Source of the DNA: Acanthopleura granulata
Taxonomy: Eukaryota > Mollusca > Polyplacophora > Chitonida > Chitonidae
DNA length: 64,000 bases
Reading direction: 5' to 3'
Assembly (NCBI GenBank): GCA_016165875.1
Contig: JABBOT010000013.1
Span: 13,179,435-13,243,434 of the forward strand
Made by a program: the position numbers and the translations under genes
The notes under the pieces: model-generated
What the model was told of the DNA's origin: nothing
The model's database searches: none
Seen by the model: the letters and a program-made list of their open reading frames with translations, nothing else
In this document: piece after piece, positions 1 to 11,930 of the stretch
Position numbering within the stretch: the first letter of the stretch is position 1
Layout: each line of letters begins with the position of its first letter

Positions 1-1308
1 GGGCCAATTTATATATTCTTCTTCTCAGGGAGTTACAGGTATTTATATTTAAATACAAGATATTAAAATGTATTTTTTTAAGCACTTGTATTTTTTTAAT
101 TTAAATCTCACACCAGGTTTGATTGAAATTATATTTAACACTTTTTGGGCAGAAAACTTATTTCAGTAAGATATTAACTTACCATTCAATTACGGATTTC
201 ATACTACATGTATCCAGCAGGTGGCGCTTGCATAATGGAAAGCAGATCTAAGGGAGGCTACCCTACTGCTGTAATATAATTAAAGACGTAATTGTAGGTT
301 TAATGACTTCAAATTTCACACAGGACTGAGTAACACATTTTACCACTGAAGTAAAATTTTATGACTTTTATTTTCCTGTAAATACGTTAATTTTTTAGGC
401 AAAACTTTAGGTCATATTACAGGAGGTGTATTATCTGAGTGAAGAATCTTGTTTCGCCATATTGACATACAAGAGGCTCAAGAAAGCAGGGTCTGTAACT
501 TGCATGTTCTCAGAGTTTATTTCTCCCACCTATTTAAAATCTTGCTCAGGTAGATTGTGCTTGCATGAATTTTATCCTCAGCATATGTGTATTTTAAGAA
601 ACCCAAGAAGGATTGTTAAAGGGATTATACCAGAAAATTTCTATGTTTTGACCTGTATACGCCTTGAGTTAATAAAGTAGCTTTGCATGCTTAAATAGAA
701 ATTAATGAAGTTTGGGTTGGGTTGGGTTGGTAAATCCTGAACTTTTTCTGAAGTTTTTGGCATAAGTTTATAAATTTTTAACTTTAGGGTGGCCCATTTT
801 CTGAAATGTCCCTCAAGAACATGCATATGAGGTCAACATTGTTGCAAAATGTCAGTCGAATGATGCAAACATCAGTTTCATACATTCTGGTCGAAATTGA
901 ACTGTTTGGAAAATAATTTATTGCTCAAAAACAGAAAATCTCAAGGAACCAAAAGTGACATTTTCTGATAGCGGGCTGTTGGAGGAAAAATACAGAAGGT
1001 TCAGTTTGAATTGATTGTAAAGTGAAAATTGACGATAATTTCCTGGTATAGGCTCTTTGATTGCATTAGCTAATGGGTAACTTGAGTTAACTCCTTCTCG
1101 CCTTTGACCAGGTGGCCTGAAGATATTTGTGCTCTGTTGTTGTACATCGGTGTACATTGTGGTGTGTAGCCCATTAGTTCTCCATGAAGATGAATTACAA
1201 GTGGTAAACTAGTTAGTATAAGGACATTAGACTATGTTTGTATCAAGTCATGTACATGTAGGCTGTGTTAACTTAAACAGTAACAATTTAATGTAGTAGT
1301 TACATGAC
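1..1308. other. Gene-free stretch
   Basis: I see no convincing exon here. The reading frames are short and AT-rich, without splice-site context. Contents worth noting are a CTCF-like motif at 214-227 and a short GGGTT run at about 714-730. The rest looks like ordinary AT-rich intergenic or intronic DNA. Confidence 0.6.
214..227 (+). promoter_or_regulatory. CTCF-core-like motif
   Basis: The 14-mer CCAGCAGGTGGCGC fits the degenerate CTCF core CCASYAGRKGGCRS at every position. CTCF is present across bilaterians, so an insulator role is possible. This is a motif match only, with no evidence of binding. Confidence 0.3.
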
Positions 1309-1809
1309 CTTAAAGGGAAAGGCCTCATAAAAGTGAACGTTAGGTGAGTGAAAAGACCATTAAAACTGTACCTGAAAATACCTTCTCTGAATTTTTTTAG
1401 ATTTTTTGCACCAAAATAAACGCAGTCAAATGTTTTGATTGTATGGTGGGTTTTATGGACCATACTGACAATGTGGTTCAACAGTGATGTCGCACTGACT
1501 TTTCTATGGCTCTAAAGCAGAAAATTAATGTCCTATTAACATTTTTACACACAGGCAAACATTACAGGGGCACTCTTCACAAAACTTTTATTCAGAGCTG
1601 AATATAAAGGTGTACACAAAGCTATGTGACATCACTGGTGAACCACATTGTCAGTGTGGTCCATAATCCCACCCATACAATCAAAACATTTCATTGCGTT
1701 TATTTTAGTGAAAAAAAATCTCAAAAAATTAGTGAAGGTATTTTCAGATACAGTTTTAATGGTCTTTTCACTCACCATAAGTTCATGTTTACGTGGCCCT
1801 CCCTTTAAA
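1309..1809. repeat. Foldback element F1, copy 1 (about 500 bp)
   Basis: The ends are inverted: TTAAAGGGAAAGGCC on the left and GGCCCTCCCTTTAA on the right. The inverted similarity continues inward for about 170 bp per arm; for example, 'ggtgagtgaaaagaccatta' near 1345 is matched in reverse by 'tcttttcactcacc' near 1763. The two arms, about 1310-1485 and 1625-1808, could form a long hairpin. No transposase frame is visible, so it looks like a non-autonomous DNA element. A second copy lies at 35869-36350. Confidence 0.7.
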
Positions 1810-3620
1810 ATTGAACTATCATTATTCTGCCCTGTGTATTTGATTTACTGAAAGTCCGATAAGCGCAACTGCATGATTAGTTGCTGGAAAATTCCATGAA
1901 AATCTATGTGATTTACTGCAATGTTTAAGGTACACTTTGTGATAATTAAGATAGTTTGTTTGCACTATTGCATGTAAAGAAATAGTAGGACAAAAATAAC
2001 GTCTCATATGTACCTACAAACAAGGAGAATAAAAAGATGAAATAAAAGAAAAGATTTATTTAAATGGAAACGAAAACGATGTTATATGCATGGAATGCGA
2101 TTGTTCATTGTTGAAAAATTAAAGTGTGATTTGAAGTTAGTTGTTGGTAACGGAAATGGTTTCATGTTGTGTTACAGACTTGTCACAAAATTTCAAAGCT
2201 AAGTAAGTTATCACCTAAGAAGTGTGCATGACAACTTTGTCATTGCTAATGTACGAAAGAATCGTGCACGTCAGCCAGTGGGACCAGGTTTTAACTGTGG
2301 AGAAATCTGCTGTCTCTGTATTAATGGTAAAATATTATTTTTCACAGAAGCAATATACAGTATTTCCTACTCCTTTTGATATTGTTTTGTAAATAGTCCT
2401 GTAAATATACCAGTATCCTGGGATCAAATATTGACCAGTTTAACCAGCAAATATATGTATGTTGACATACAAGTGGCATACAGTTTGCAGTTGACATAGA
2501 AATCATCTTTCTGCTGTCAAATTTTTAGAAATGAACTTTTTTTTTTCTTTTTAAATTGAGACGTTTTTTTAAGAATGTTGACCTCAAGGTTCATGTAAGT
2601 TTTGGTTAAAGCTCTTTTTCTTTTTCTTTTTTTTTTTTGAAGTGATTAAATGTGGTAATTGGGACCAAATATTTCAAATATTAAAACCAAACATTTTATC
2701 AATTTTGCTCATGGCACTGGCCACCTCCAACACCATCATACCTTCTTCATACCTAAAAATGCATTTGGGAGGGGGGGGGGGGATTTTGGGTCAAAATTTG
2801 AAATCAGGCCACATCGTTTCCAAGTTTTACCCTACTTTCCCTATCTCTCCCATGTTAATTTTGTCAGAATCGAGTGTCTCTAGACATCCAGACACCCACA
2901 GAGCTAAACCTAGGATTGTCGTACATGATCGGGGTGTTGTAAGGATTAAATGAATGAATGAATGAATGTATGACTCTAAATATAGTTTGGTAAATGACAT
3001 GCCTTGATGTTTTTCTGATGCAGTTCTTGATGGGCGCTTTACATGTTCACAATTGCCTCCCCAAGGTCTTGTGCTTTTGTCATTCATTTGATACGACAAT
3101 GATATTGTAATCGTGATTTGATTTGTCAGTGTGGACATCATGGATGTACAGGTATCTGTCATGGAAATGATCATTTTGAAGCTGACTTGTATATATATAT
3201 ACTTGTATGTTATACAGTGTATGTACATAAATGCCATGGGTAATTGTCAAGTCAGTGTGATTTTTGTACAGGATGTTGATAATTTTTATTGCAATCCAGA
3301 TCGTCACTGGTGCTATAGCTGGCATTCAAGAATGTCAGCCCCAGATCTTCAGGGTGTTCATTTTATTTTACATAATCATACGATACCTTCAGAGCACTGT
3401 ATAAATTTTTATATTTTTATCATTGTACATGCAAATTGATCCGAAAATCATACGTGTAAGGCCTGCATGGTTTGTCTTACTTATTAAAACTTTGGCATAA
3501 TTTTGCTCAAATTTTTTCTTTGAAATTTTGTCATATAGTAGAACAATACTTTTAGTTCCAACAAGCTACTTCATGGCTCATTGGGTATATCTGTTGATTA
3601 CATTTTTGATATCCCGACAT
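1810..3620. other. Gene-free stretch with simple repeats
   Basis: No exon was recognised. It contains a 13-base G run near 2769, an (AATG)n tract near 2951-2970 and a short (TA)n near 3190. The 250-400 base frames on both strands are chance frames over AT-rich DNA. Confidence 0.55.
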
Positions 3621-3830
3621 GAGCCATTAACATCACTGTAAGTTCAAGTCCAGCTCATGCTGGCTTCCTCTCCGGCCGTACGTGGGAAGGTCTGCCAGCA
3701 ACATGCGGATGGTCGTGGGTTTCTCCCGGGCTCTGCTCGGTTTCCTTTTGCCATGATGTTGGCCACCGTTGGGTAAGTGAAATATTCATGAATACAACGT
3801 AAAACACCAACATGTAAATAAGCCATGAAC
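3621..3830 (+). repeat. tRNA-derived SINE, 5'-truncated
   Basis: It begins inside the SINE near the B-box-like 'aagttcaagtccagc'. It continues through the shared body (ctcatgctggcttcctctcc, ggtctgccagcaac, gtgggtttctcc) to the 3' end 'gtaaaacacca'. The tRNA-like head with box A is missing. Confidence 0.75.
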
Positions 3831-3970
3831 ACATAAAAATTTTTGGGAGGATGTCTCGGCATTTTTCAGTTTGCTCTTGTATTTAATGGGGCCAGCTGTT
3901 CCATTTGAGTCAGATTTTCCAAATGTATATTAGTGAAGAACCCATGAAGGTATAGAATGTGCATTTCTTA

Positions 3971-4190
3971 GGCAGCCGTTGAAAAAATGGTTGTTGGGCA
4001 TAATCTGACCCTATCGGAAAATATACGGTCGCTCAGTCTGTGGGGAATTCTTCTTTTTTTTTCTTCTGGCTGTTGAAAAAAAAAAATAGGGATTATAAAG
4101 AAATTAACATGAAGAGAAAAAGAAATTATCAAATACGAGCAAAAACTTTTGAGTAGGGTCCTTTTATGAAGGGTTGGTCAAGTTATTATG
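3971..4190. repeat. MITE family M1, degraded copy
   Basis: It has the M1 terminal sequence 'ttgttgggcataatctgacc', the interior 'tagggattataaagaaatta' and 'acttttgagtagggtcctttt', and a remnant of the right end 'agggttggtcaa'. The outer few bases of both terminal repeats are eroded. Confidence 0.55.
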
Positions 4191-4689
4191 AAGTGCAACG
4201 AATATATTTTTCAGGCTGTCCTTACGTGTACATGTGTTCTATGCTGCCGAATTGACCATCACTAGTTTAGAAGAGAACCAGGCCCTTTTCAGATCAGAGG
4301 CCCATTTCACAAACAGGGTGGAGGTTATGTCAAACGGGACTGTCGTGACGACACATGATAACGAGATACGTTGCCACAGTAGTTACCTTTAAAGTAGCAT
4401 TACACCCTATTGGTTGGAAAAAAAAGACTTGGGTTTAAGATGTAACCACTTGCAAAGAGACCACATTTACACTGTCCTAACGTTTGAGGTCTTTCCATGC
4501 TCAGTTGATAAGAGTTGAATTCTTCAGACTAACTGCTCAGTCTGTATCCACAGTATCGACACATTTCCGAGAGGTTAAATTTCTCCAAGTATTTCTGTTG
4601 GGCTTGTCGGCATATTGGTATGTTTTTAAACAAAGTCAGGTCAGCAGAAGCACTCTGGGATTAAATTATAGATTACAGGATGTGGGATT

Positions 4690-4930
4690 TTCTGTAAATC
4701 TCCAACTGTTTCAACCAGCTAAAGCACTTTTTTTTTTTTCCAGTGGAATTTATACACACAATGTTTGATGGAAAAAAATGAAACTAAAATTGATTTGTTT
4801 GTGCGATTAAAGATGCAGGCCTTCATAACACTGCAGATTATTTCTCTACACCCCAGAGTTCTGTCACAATGTGTCTAAGTACGGGTTGTAGAGATGGTTG
4901 AAAAGGTTGAAGAATTAGGGTACGTGACTT
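4690..4930 (+). repeat. Dispersed repeat R2, copy 1
   Basis: This stretch shares a long colinear similarity with 7310-7540. Shared blocks include 'ttatttctctacacccca', 'gttctgtca' and 'gaaaaggtt...aagaattaggg'. Both copies lie in the same orientation 2.6 kb apart. The nature of the element is unknown. Confidence 0.6.
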
Positions 4931-4945
4931 TCTTCAAACATGCAG

Positions 4946-5176
4946 GGGGCCTCCGTGGCTCAGTTGGTCAGCGTGCTATCGGAGCACAATGACCCGAAGC
5001 CTCCCACCAATGCAGTCGCTGTGAGTTAAGTCCAGCTCATGCTGGCTTCCCCTTCATCGGGAAGGTCTGTCAGCAACCTGGGGATGGTCTGCCCGGTTTC
5101 CTCCCACCGTAACGCTGGCCGCCGTCATATAAGTGAAATATTCTTGACTACGGCGTAAAACACCAATCAAATAAGA
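4946..5176 (+). repeat. tRNA-derived SINE, full length with target-site duplication
   Basis: The head GGGGGCCTCCGTGGCTCAG contains an A-box-like TGGCTCAGTTGG, and a B-box-like GAGTTAAGTCC follows. The body is followed by the 3' end 'aacaccaatcaaataagat'. A 12-bp direct repeat TCAAACATGCAG flanks the element at 4934-4945 and 5177-5188. This marks insertion by target-primed reverse transcription. It is the best copy for defining both element ends. Confidence 0.9.
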
Positions 5177-5188
5177 TCAAACATGCAG

Positions 5189-7309
5189 AAGGGTTCAAAA
5201 TCTGAGTGGTGATCATGTTAATGAAATCCACCCGCTAGTGGCTGGATCTTGCCCTAAAGCAAATGTGTTACAAGAAAGAGAACCACGCAATCTCAGGGCA
5301 CAATGTTTTGTTTCAAAGTCCTCGTAATCGACGTAAAATCATCAGCAATAAAAAAACAGAAAAATTATTTCTGTGTTCCTTTTGGCTTTCTGTATACATT
5401 TATATTCAGTTACTCTGCATTATATACCAGACATAATACATATATACAACACAGTATAATATCAGATGACTTTATATACAGATAGATCGTTTGTTCCCAG
5501 GATGATCATAGACATAGAATTTCTATGCCAAATAATTACAAGTGATATGGGATAGATTTAGTAAGGTCAAATATGGGTAAATATATACAATGAGCATGTA
5601 TACACACAGCCATGGGTAGAAGTGTGGATGTAATTTCAGATGATAAAGGCACATTATAAGCCATTCACACTTGATTCCTTGTTTCCGGCCACTATCATTA
5701 TTTCACATTTTGCCAGAAATTGTCACACAAGACGACATTATCACAAAATCCAGCCGAGTGATGATAATGAACCCGGGATCAAGTGGGGACAGCCTTGTAG
5801 GATTTTATTAACAGATTTTGATTCAACCCAGTAAACTTAATATTCAAAGTTGTGCAAATTTGAATGAAATGTTTGGTTAAAATCCACACAGACATTTCAC
5901 GTTTATGGCACAGTTTTGGTTTTCATTTAGCACGAGCTTAAGAAAAAGCTGCCATTTTTCGAAAATTATCAGAAATGTTAAACCGATTTTTTTCTCGATG
6001 TAAATTGTACAAATATTTTTCTTTTCCATCTCTGTACATGTATGTGTCTTACTGCATGCACCAAATATGCCTTTGAGCGTATGTTTACTAACGACACATA
6101 TCTACCTGCTTTAATGTTTAACAAAGCAAGTATCACCCTACCTTTACGTAAATTAAGGGCACAGAGACACCACCTAGTATTTACACTTAACAAACAAGGA
6201 TGTTACTCTGCACAAACCATAAAAAAAAATCTTTCTTAAAAGTGTAGGTTTTAATTAAGAAAATCACTAAAATAAGAACGTTAAACATGTTTAAGATAGA
6301 AGTTTCTAAAACATGTTGAATTGTGGGCGTATGTGAATGCAATGTTAATGATGAGGTAAAAATATATACATGTATGCACTGAAATCCCTAAAAATGTCTA
6401 CACAATAACACAAACAACCGTTTTGCTCTACGCCTGGGGGCATAAAACTTGCATATGGTAGAGAAATTTGCTAAACATCACACTTTTGATGGAAAAGCAA
6501 AAAAAAAATTTTAGAAGAATACCAATTCGGGCAGTCCTTAGTAACAGCATCAATAACTGTCAAATATATCCAAAAAGTGAAATAATTTACATCATGTTAC
6601 AAATTCACCATGTTCACAATTGCAGATGTTGATTTAATCCCATAATGTGGGATCTTTATGGCTGTTTGTGTGCTTTGAGCCACTCAGCTCTAATAGGGGA
6701 GTTTCAAGATGGAACTCTTTTCTCGCTAAAGGTAAGAAAAGCCCTACTGTACAATGTGACCTGTCAAAAATGGTAGGCAACTGTTTCTGATCACATTTAC
6801 TCTAACATGGATGTCTAAGAAAAGTTTTTAAAAAAAAGTCATTCAGACTAAACGTACGATAGGGAGAATTGAGGACTATTTTAATTTAAGAAGCTCCTGA
6901 TTGAAGAAGAGGTCGTTTGTACCTCCCTAACACGGCAAAACAGGTGATCAGTAAATTAAAATCAAGAAAATTGCCTGACATTTTTGACAAGTCACATGAC
7001 CTGGCAAAAGAGCTCAAACTTGAAACTTTCCTATTGTATTTGTTCTCTAAGAAACATGGGTTGATCAACTTATCAACCAAAATAGTGGCCAATTTTCTGG
7101 TCATTTCTGTGTTTATACACTTATTTCTCTACTTTTTGTTAAATACAAGTACAAAGTACAAAATTTCATAATTCCTAAAATGGCAGTTTTTATATATAAT
7201 AATTTATGGCAAGGGGACACCATTGCGCCTCACACAGCAATCATACCCTGATTCTAATCACCGTGGCAACATGCTTCTTTAGCATCAGTCATCATGATGG
7301 TTATACAAT
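5189..7309. other. Gene-free stretch
   Basis: AT-rich DNA with no recognisable exon or element. The 60-84-codon frames lack splice context and similarity that I recognise. Confidence 0.5.
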
Positions 7310-7540
7310 CACTTTAAATCTTCAACCTTATCAAACACTAAAGCAATTTTTTCAATGGAATTTACGTGTACAATTATTTTGAAAAATGAATCCAAGTGTG
7401 ATTTGTTACTGTGATTAAAGATACAAGCTTCATAAAACCGTGCAAGTTATTTCTCTACACCCCATGGTTCTGTCAGAGAGTTTGAAAATATGGGGGGTGT
7501 AGAGGTAATTGAAAAGGTTTTAAGAATTAGGGTAACTTCG
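7310..7540 (+). repeat. Dispersed repeat R2, copy 2
   Basis: Same-orientation partner of 4690-4930. It shares 'gattaaagata/tgca', 'ttatttctctacacccca' and 'aagaattagggta'. The two copies differ by scattered substitutions, which indicates an old duplication or a low-copy transposon. Confidence 0.6.
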
Positions 7541-7881
7541 CTCACTTAACTGCTTCTGGAACACTGACTGGTCTTAAGTTGGATAAAATTATGATGTAAT
7601 AATGCATATATATATATACACACTAGATCAATGAATGAAATGTAAGCATATATGAACAGACACACTGCATTTGACCTAAAAATGCCCCCCCCCCACCCAC
7701 CCACCACTCAAAAAAAAGAACAAATAAAGATGCAGAATTGTCACAATAGGATATCATCCTGCATTCGAAACAAACTTCAAAACCCCTTTAAAAGTAACTT
7801 AATGTAGGTAGGAAATTTCAGGTCATATCCAGTATAAACCATGGTAACCTACAATCAGATACATGTGGGCCTACGACAAAA

Positions 7882-10800
7882 TTAATATCTGACAGTTGGC
7901 GTAAGCGTGGCAAGTTCCAGTGTGGGTTTGTAGTTAGGCTTGCTGGCTTTGAAAAGAGCCTTGGCCTGCATCCAGGCCAGCAACAAGAACATCCCCCCAA
8001 AGATGCTGAACCCACCCCCCAGGACACAGGACATGTAGGACCAGGACAGGTGGTAGTACAGAGGCTCCTTGATTGCCCACTCCCGGCTGTCGGAGTAGTA
8101 CCCGAACAGGAGGACAGCTGCCGCACAGATGTAACCTGGTAAAATTAAAAAGAGGAAAGGCTGATTGAATGATTGCTGTTCAAATAATGCCACATTCAAT
8201 GTCATACTGGCAAGAGAGAGAAAAGGTTGATTGATGTTTGATGACGGACTCAATCTGACTTAGCAAGAGGGAGACAGGATAGATTGGGTTTTTTTTGTCA
8301 CACTCCAGAAAGTAACTTGGCAAGAGGGAGAAATGGTTGATTGATGTTTGATGACGGACTCAATCTGACTTAGCAAGAGGGAGACAGGATAGATTGGTTT
8401 TTTTTGACACACTCCAGAATGTAACCTGGCAAGAGGGAGAAATGGTTGATTGATGTTTTAAATCATACTCGAGAATACAAGTGGCAAGATGGAGAAAGGA
8501 CTGATTGATTGCCATTTAGCTGCCACACTCAAGGCTAACCTAGCAACAGAGAGAAAGGATTGATTGATTGCTGATTTAAATCATACTCAAGACTGTTCCC
8601 ATTCGGGACTGATTGATTGTTGTGTCATATATCTAGTGTGAAACCAGGCTCTGACAATTACACATCATCATTAACGATGCTAGACAGTTGGATTGGAACA
8701 CACACACATTTGTCAAGGGTTACTGCTAAACTGACGTTCCTCCTGATGGTCACTGAAACATTTCCAGGCATATGGTAATTCTTCTAATATTTTGAGGGCA
8801 GCAATTAGTGAAATAAAGAAATTAGATTTCTCTCCCAGTTTTTGCGAAAAAGTAAAGACACAGACATGTTGCTCATTAGATGGACTAGCTGACAATGTCA
8901 GAAAAGAAAAACTGTGTGTTTTTGTTACAATTATATTTATTCATTGTAGGGTATGCACATTAAATAAGGATTTCTGTCTTAAGGATGGAGGAAACTATCA
9001 TGCTGGGCATAAACCTGCGACCTTTGGCATGTTACTGACACATTTATTTACACCTCAGGCCATCAGTGAAAATATGTTTGTTGGGCGTAAACTGACTGAC
9101 CCTTCTAAAAAGGGCGTTACTCAAGCTTTTACTGGGCCTTAAATGAAACCTTTTTTTTTTCTGTTTTTCTCTTCATGTCAATTTCTTAACACTTCTTTAT
9201 TTTATCTACAAGAATAAAAAAAAAAAAATTCCCTACTGACCGACAGTATTTTTTGTGATAAGGTCGTCTTACCCGCAACAAAGAATTTTTGAAGGCTGGC
9301 TTTACAGATGTAGGCCGACAGACTTGCACCTTATATCATGGTGACAGACAACCAGTCTAACTTAATTACTATGTTTCAAGCGTCCCATCTTTGATTGCTA
9401 CCTTGTCCACAACACTATCACTCACCTGATATTGATGAGATAAGGCCAAATATGAGGTAAAGTTTGCCCTCTTTAACAGTGGGGTAAGAATCGCACATGT
9501 TCAGACATAGGAATATCAACGCCATCAATGAAACGAACGCTGATCCAACCACGTCTAAGGAGATGAGGGCTTGAGTGACGCGAAACCACGCTGAAACAGA
9601 CCAATCAGATGGATTATACATACGTGCTGTCAGCTGGGCCTCGAATCCACAAATCCAAGCATTTATGACTCATGTCAAAATTTAAAATTTTTAAAATTTT
9701 ATGTTTATAATGTTTATTTATTTATTTATTTATTTTTTTGGTGGTGGTCAAGGGCACTGGTAAGGTCAAATTTGGACACATTATTGTCAATAACATTTAC
9801 GAAGTGGTTAAACTTTCATATGCTATGGCCCAAAAATAACCTCTAAACTCATACTTTGAATATTCACCTACCCTAAATGACCTAATATTTTGTCCATGAC
9901 AAAAAATTGTGAATACTTATATTTCCTCATTCTGAGAGTTCTAGTGATTGTACAAAGGTGAGGTTTTGAGGTTTGTTTTGTAAGGTGTATGCCACTAACG
10001 AGACGGAGTGTTTAACTAATGCCTAATTTGTTCACCCCTACCTCCACTCCTCCACTCTGCTGTGATCACAGGCTGCTACAAATCAAGAGACTGACGACAA
10101 ATAAATGAATGTTTTCCCAGCTGTCATCCAATGCTCCCCACTGTGCCTTACAACTAACAGCTTAATTCAATTTCTTCTAAAGTAGGCCCCCAAGATCTTT
10201 TTCTAATCACATACCCCCACCCCACCCCCTCCTCCTCAAACACCAACCCCAAGCCCAAATGTTATTACAGTGAGCACAAAACATGGGTGTATCCACAGAA
10301 AGGTTTCTAAGTTTAGCACTGTGTGGAGGAAAGGTTTAATCAACACTATGTTACCCATACACAAAAACAATTTCCATTTAAGACATGTGTCAAATACGTT
10401 ATGCATGTCATGATAAACATTTCAAGGAAATAGACAATAGTTAGAATTACACCTGAGTAGATTTACAGACTATTTGGCAGTGCCTTCAGTTTCCTTTCCT
10501 TTCAGATAGTAAACTCTGATATTATTACTATTCTTAACGATGATGTGATATTGTGACTTGTTTATTTTTTCAAAACAACAATTTACAATAAATAAAACCC
10601 CATTATATCTAGTCCATTTACGACCGATTTTTTTATCAATTTTATACTGACTGTTTCTTAAAATATTTCTGTTATATACATATATACTTACGTGGGCATA
10701 ATTCTGGCAGAATGGTATGAACTTCTCGATGGAACACCCATTTACATCCCGTGTACCGTTTGCCCAGGATATCCATATCTTGGTTACCTGGCCTAGACGC

Positions 10801-10977
10801 TGTGTAGCCGCTAAAACAGTATTGCCACATGCCTAAATTTTCAATTTCAACAATGCCATCGTCCCTGTTAAACGGCTGTAACCAATACGGCGTGGCAAAT
10901 CCGAGGAAAGAAAAGATGAAACCGATCGAAGACAGGAGAAATCCCGTTAAAACATAACCTGCCTTCCGCGACGCCAT
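7882..10977 (-). CDS. Claudin/PMP22-like four-TM protein A
   Basis: Exons, in transcript order, are 10977-10692, 9590-9426 and 8135-7882. They are joined by GT-AG introns, both in phase 1, and give 234 residues. Residues about 8-30 are TM1. They are followed by TPYWLQ and the loop signature GMW-x2-C, then YTGCKWVF, where a second Cys would pair with the first. Exon 2 begins PWF and codes TM2. Exon 3 codes TM3, a loop containing LSWSY, TM4 and a short tail ending TVRY. The fold is that of claudin/PMP22 plasma-membrane proteins, which act in junctions or membrane organisation. Whether this one forms paracellular junctions is not known. The start ATG lies in GAAAATGGCG. It is the most divergent of the five paralogues, with a longer C-to-C spacing and a less canonical SWS loop. 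Its intron 2 contains duplicated splice acceptors and an M1 MITE. Confidence 0.85.
8162..8625 (-). repeat. Minisatellite made of 3' splice-site copies (gene A intron 2)
   Basis: There are about eight diverged units of 50-60 bp. On the minus strand each reads roughly CAATCAACC, then a pyrimidine tract TTTCTCCCTCTTG, then CCAG/GTTA and a GTGTGGCAG-like piece. This matches the real exon 3 acceptor, a pyrimidine tract ending ACCAG before GTTACATCTGTGCGGCAG. Units near 8405-8453 and 8520-8571 keep a full AG/GT acceptor and some exon-like bases. A 110-bp higher-order duplication covers about 8230-8450. Confidence 0.75.
9058..9300. repeat. MITE family M1, copy in gene A intron 2
   Basis: Left end GGCCATCAGTG...TTTGTTGGGCGTAAACTGAC; right end 'gtcttacccgcaacaaagaa' followed by 'tttttgaaggctggc'. 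The two ends are imperfect inverted repeats. The interior is A/T runs with 'cttcatgtcaatttctta' and 'attccctactgacc', as in other M1 copies. Confidence 0.65.
9865..10010 (+). repeat. Dispersed element M3, partial copy (gene A intron 1)
   Basis: It shares 'taccctaaatgacctaatat', 'tttgtccatgac' and 'gttttgaggtttgttttg' with 21515-21690, 28880-29060 and 37640-37885. Only one terminal end is clear here. Confidence 0.55.
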
Positions 10978-11029
10978 TTTCGACTGGTAGCGTTTTTGAT
11001 GTTAATTTTTTTTTATTTCGAGTCTGTCG

Positions 11030-11130
11030 TAAAGCGACACCTGGCGGACAGGTGAAGGCACACCTGGTGCAGGTGAGACACTTGTTATCTCCCCTCTCCC
11101 ACATCGCCCAACGTGCGACCGCACACCTGC
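11030..11130 (-). promoter_or_regulatory. E-box cluster upstream of gene A
   Basis: Five CAGGTG/CACCTG hexamers fall within about 90 bp, starting roughly 60 bp upstream of the gene A ATG. CACCTG E-boxes are bound by Snail/ZEB-type zinc fingers and some bHLH factors, and Snail factors are known to repress vertebrate claudin genes. The cluster is seen directly; its use is inferred. Confidence 0.4.
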
Positions 11131-11564
11131 AAGGTGTGTTATGTTTTACTGGTATCGCTGAATCCGTGAAAGCTACCCCTTGATAGTGCAATATCTGATA
11201 ACAGAGACATTATTGCATATAAAAAAAGACTATCTCTTTTATACTACATGCATGTACTAACAATCTAGGAAAAGGGTACAGGAATCAAACGATGTTCAAT
11301 ATTTCATACAGGGGATGTGGGACTGAATATATAGACAAGTTTACACCTTGTATTTTTACGCTTCTATTCATTGGTTATTATTTTATATTTATAGTTCTTC
11401 CTGGCTACCAATGACTTGCTACCATGTACTGAAAGAAAAGACAACACCAGACCAAATGTATATATTTATCGATAAAGAATCCTATTTATTGTTCAAAAAA
11501 AATCACTATTTATTATTGTGATCCATTATAACCGAGATATTGCAGTTCAAAGTAATGCTACCAT

Positions 11565-11665
11565 TCCTCTATGCTACTCTATGCTACCATTCCTCTATGC
11601 TACTCTATGCTACCACTCCTCTATGCTACCATTCCTCTATGCTACTCTATGCTACCATTCCTCAC
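11565..11665 (+). repeat. Short minisatellite (tctatgctac)
   Basis: Tandem repetition of 'ctatgctaccattcct' and 'ctatgctact' blocks. The period is about 27 bp or half of that, over about 100 bp. No coding or regulatory role is apparent. Confidence 0.8.
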
Positions 11666-11707
11666 AAATATTTAATTAACAAAAATTATTTATTTTGTCT
11701 TGGTGTA

Positions 11708-11930
11708 CACTATTTATTTACTTATTTGATTGATGTTTTAAGGCATACTCAAGAATATTTCACTTATACGACTGCGGCCAGCATTATGGTGGGAGGAAAC
11801 CGGGCTGAACCCGGCAGAAACCCACGACCAACCGTATGCTGCTGGCGGACTTTCCCACGTAGGGCCGGAGAGGAAGCCAGCATGAGCTGGACTTGAACTC
11901 AGAGCGACCGCATTGGTCGGTGTAGTCTGT
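11708..11930 (-). repeat. tRNA-derived SINE
   Basis: Reverse-oriented copy. The left end is the (TTTA)n tail followed by 'ttgattgatgttttaaggca', then the conserved 'aagaatatttcacttatacg', 'gctggcggactttcccacgt' and 'gagctggacttgaactcaga'. The tRNA-like head beyond about 11930 is lost. Confidence 0.85.

Noticed and set aside
714..732. Telomere-like GGGTT repeat
   Set aside because: Only three to four short units, not TTAGGG, and isolated; no interstitial telomere is supported.
4946..5040. A true tRNA gene
   Set aside because: The A/B boxes belong to a SINE head: no cloverleaf acceptor pairing is evident, the sequence runs into the SINE body and target duplications flank the whole unit.
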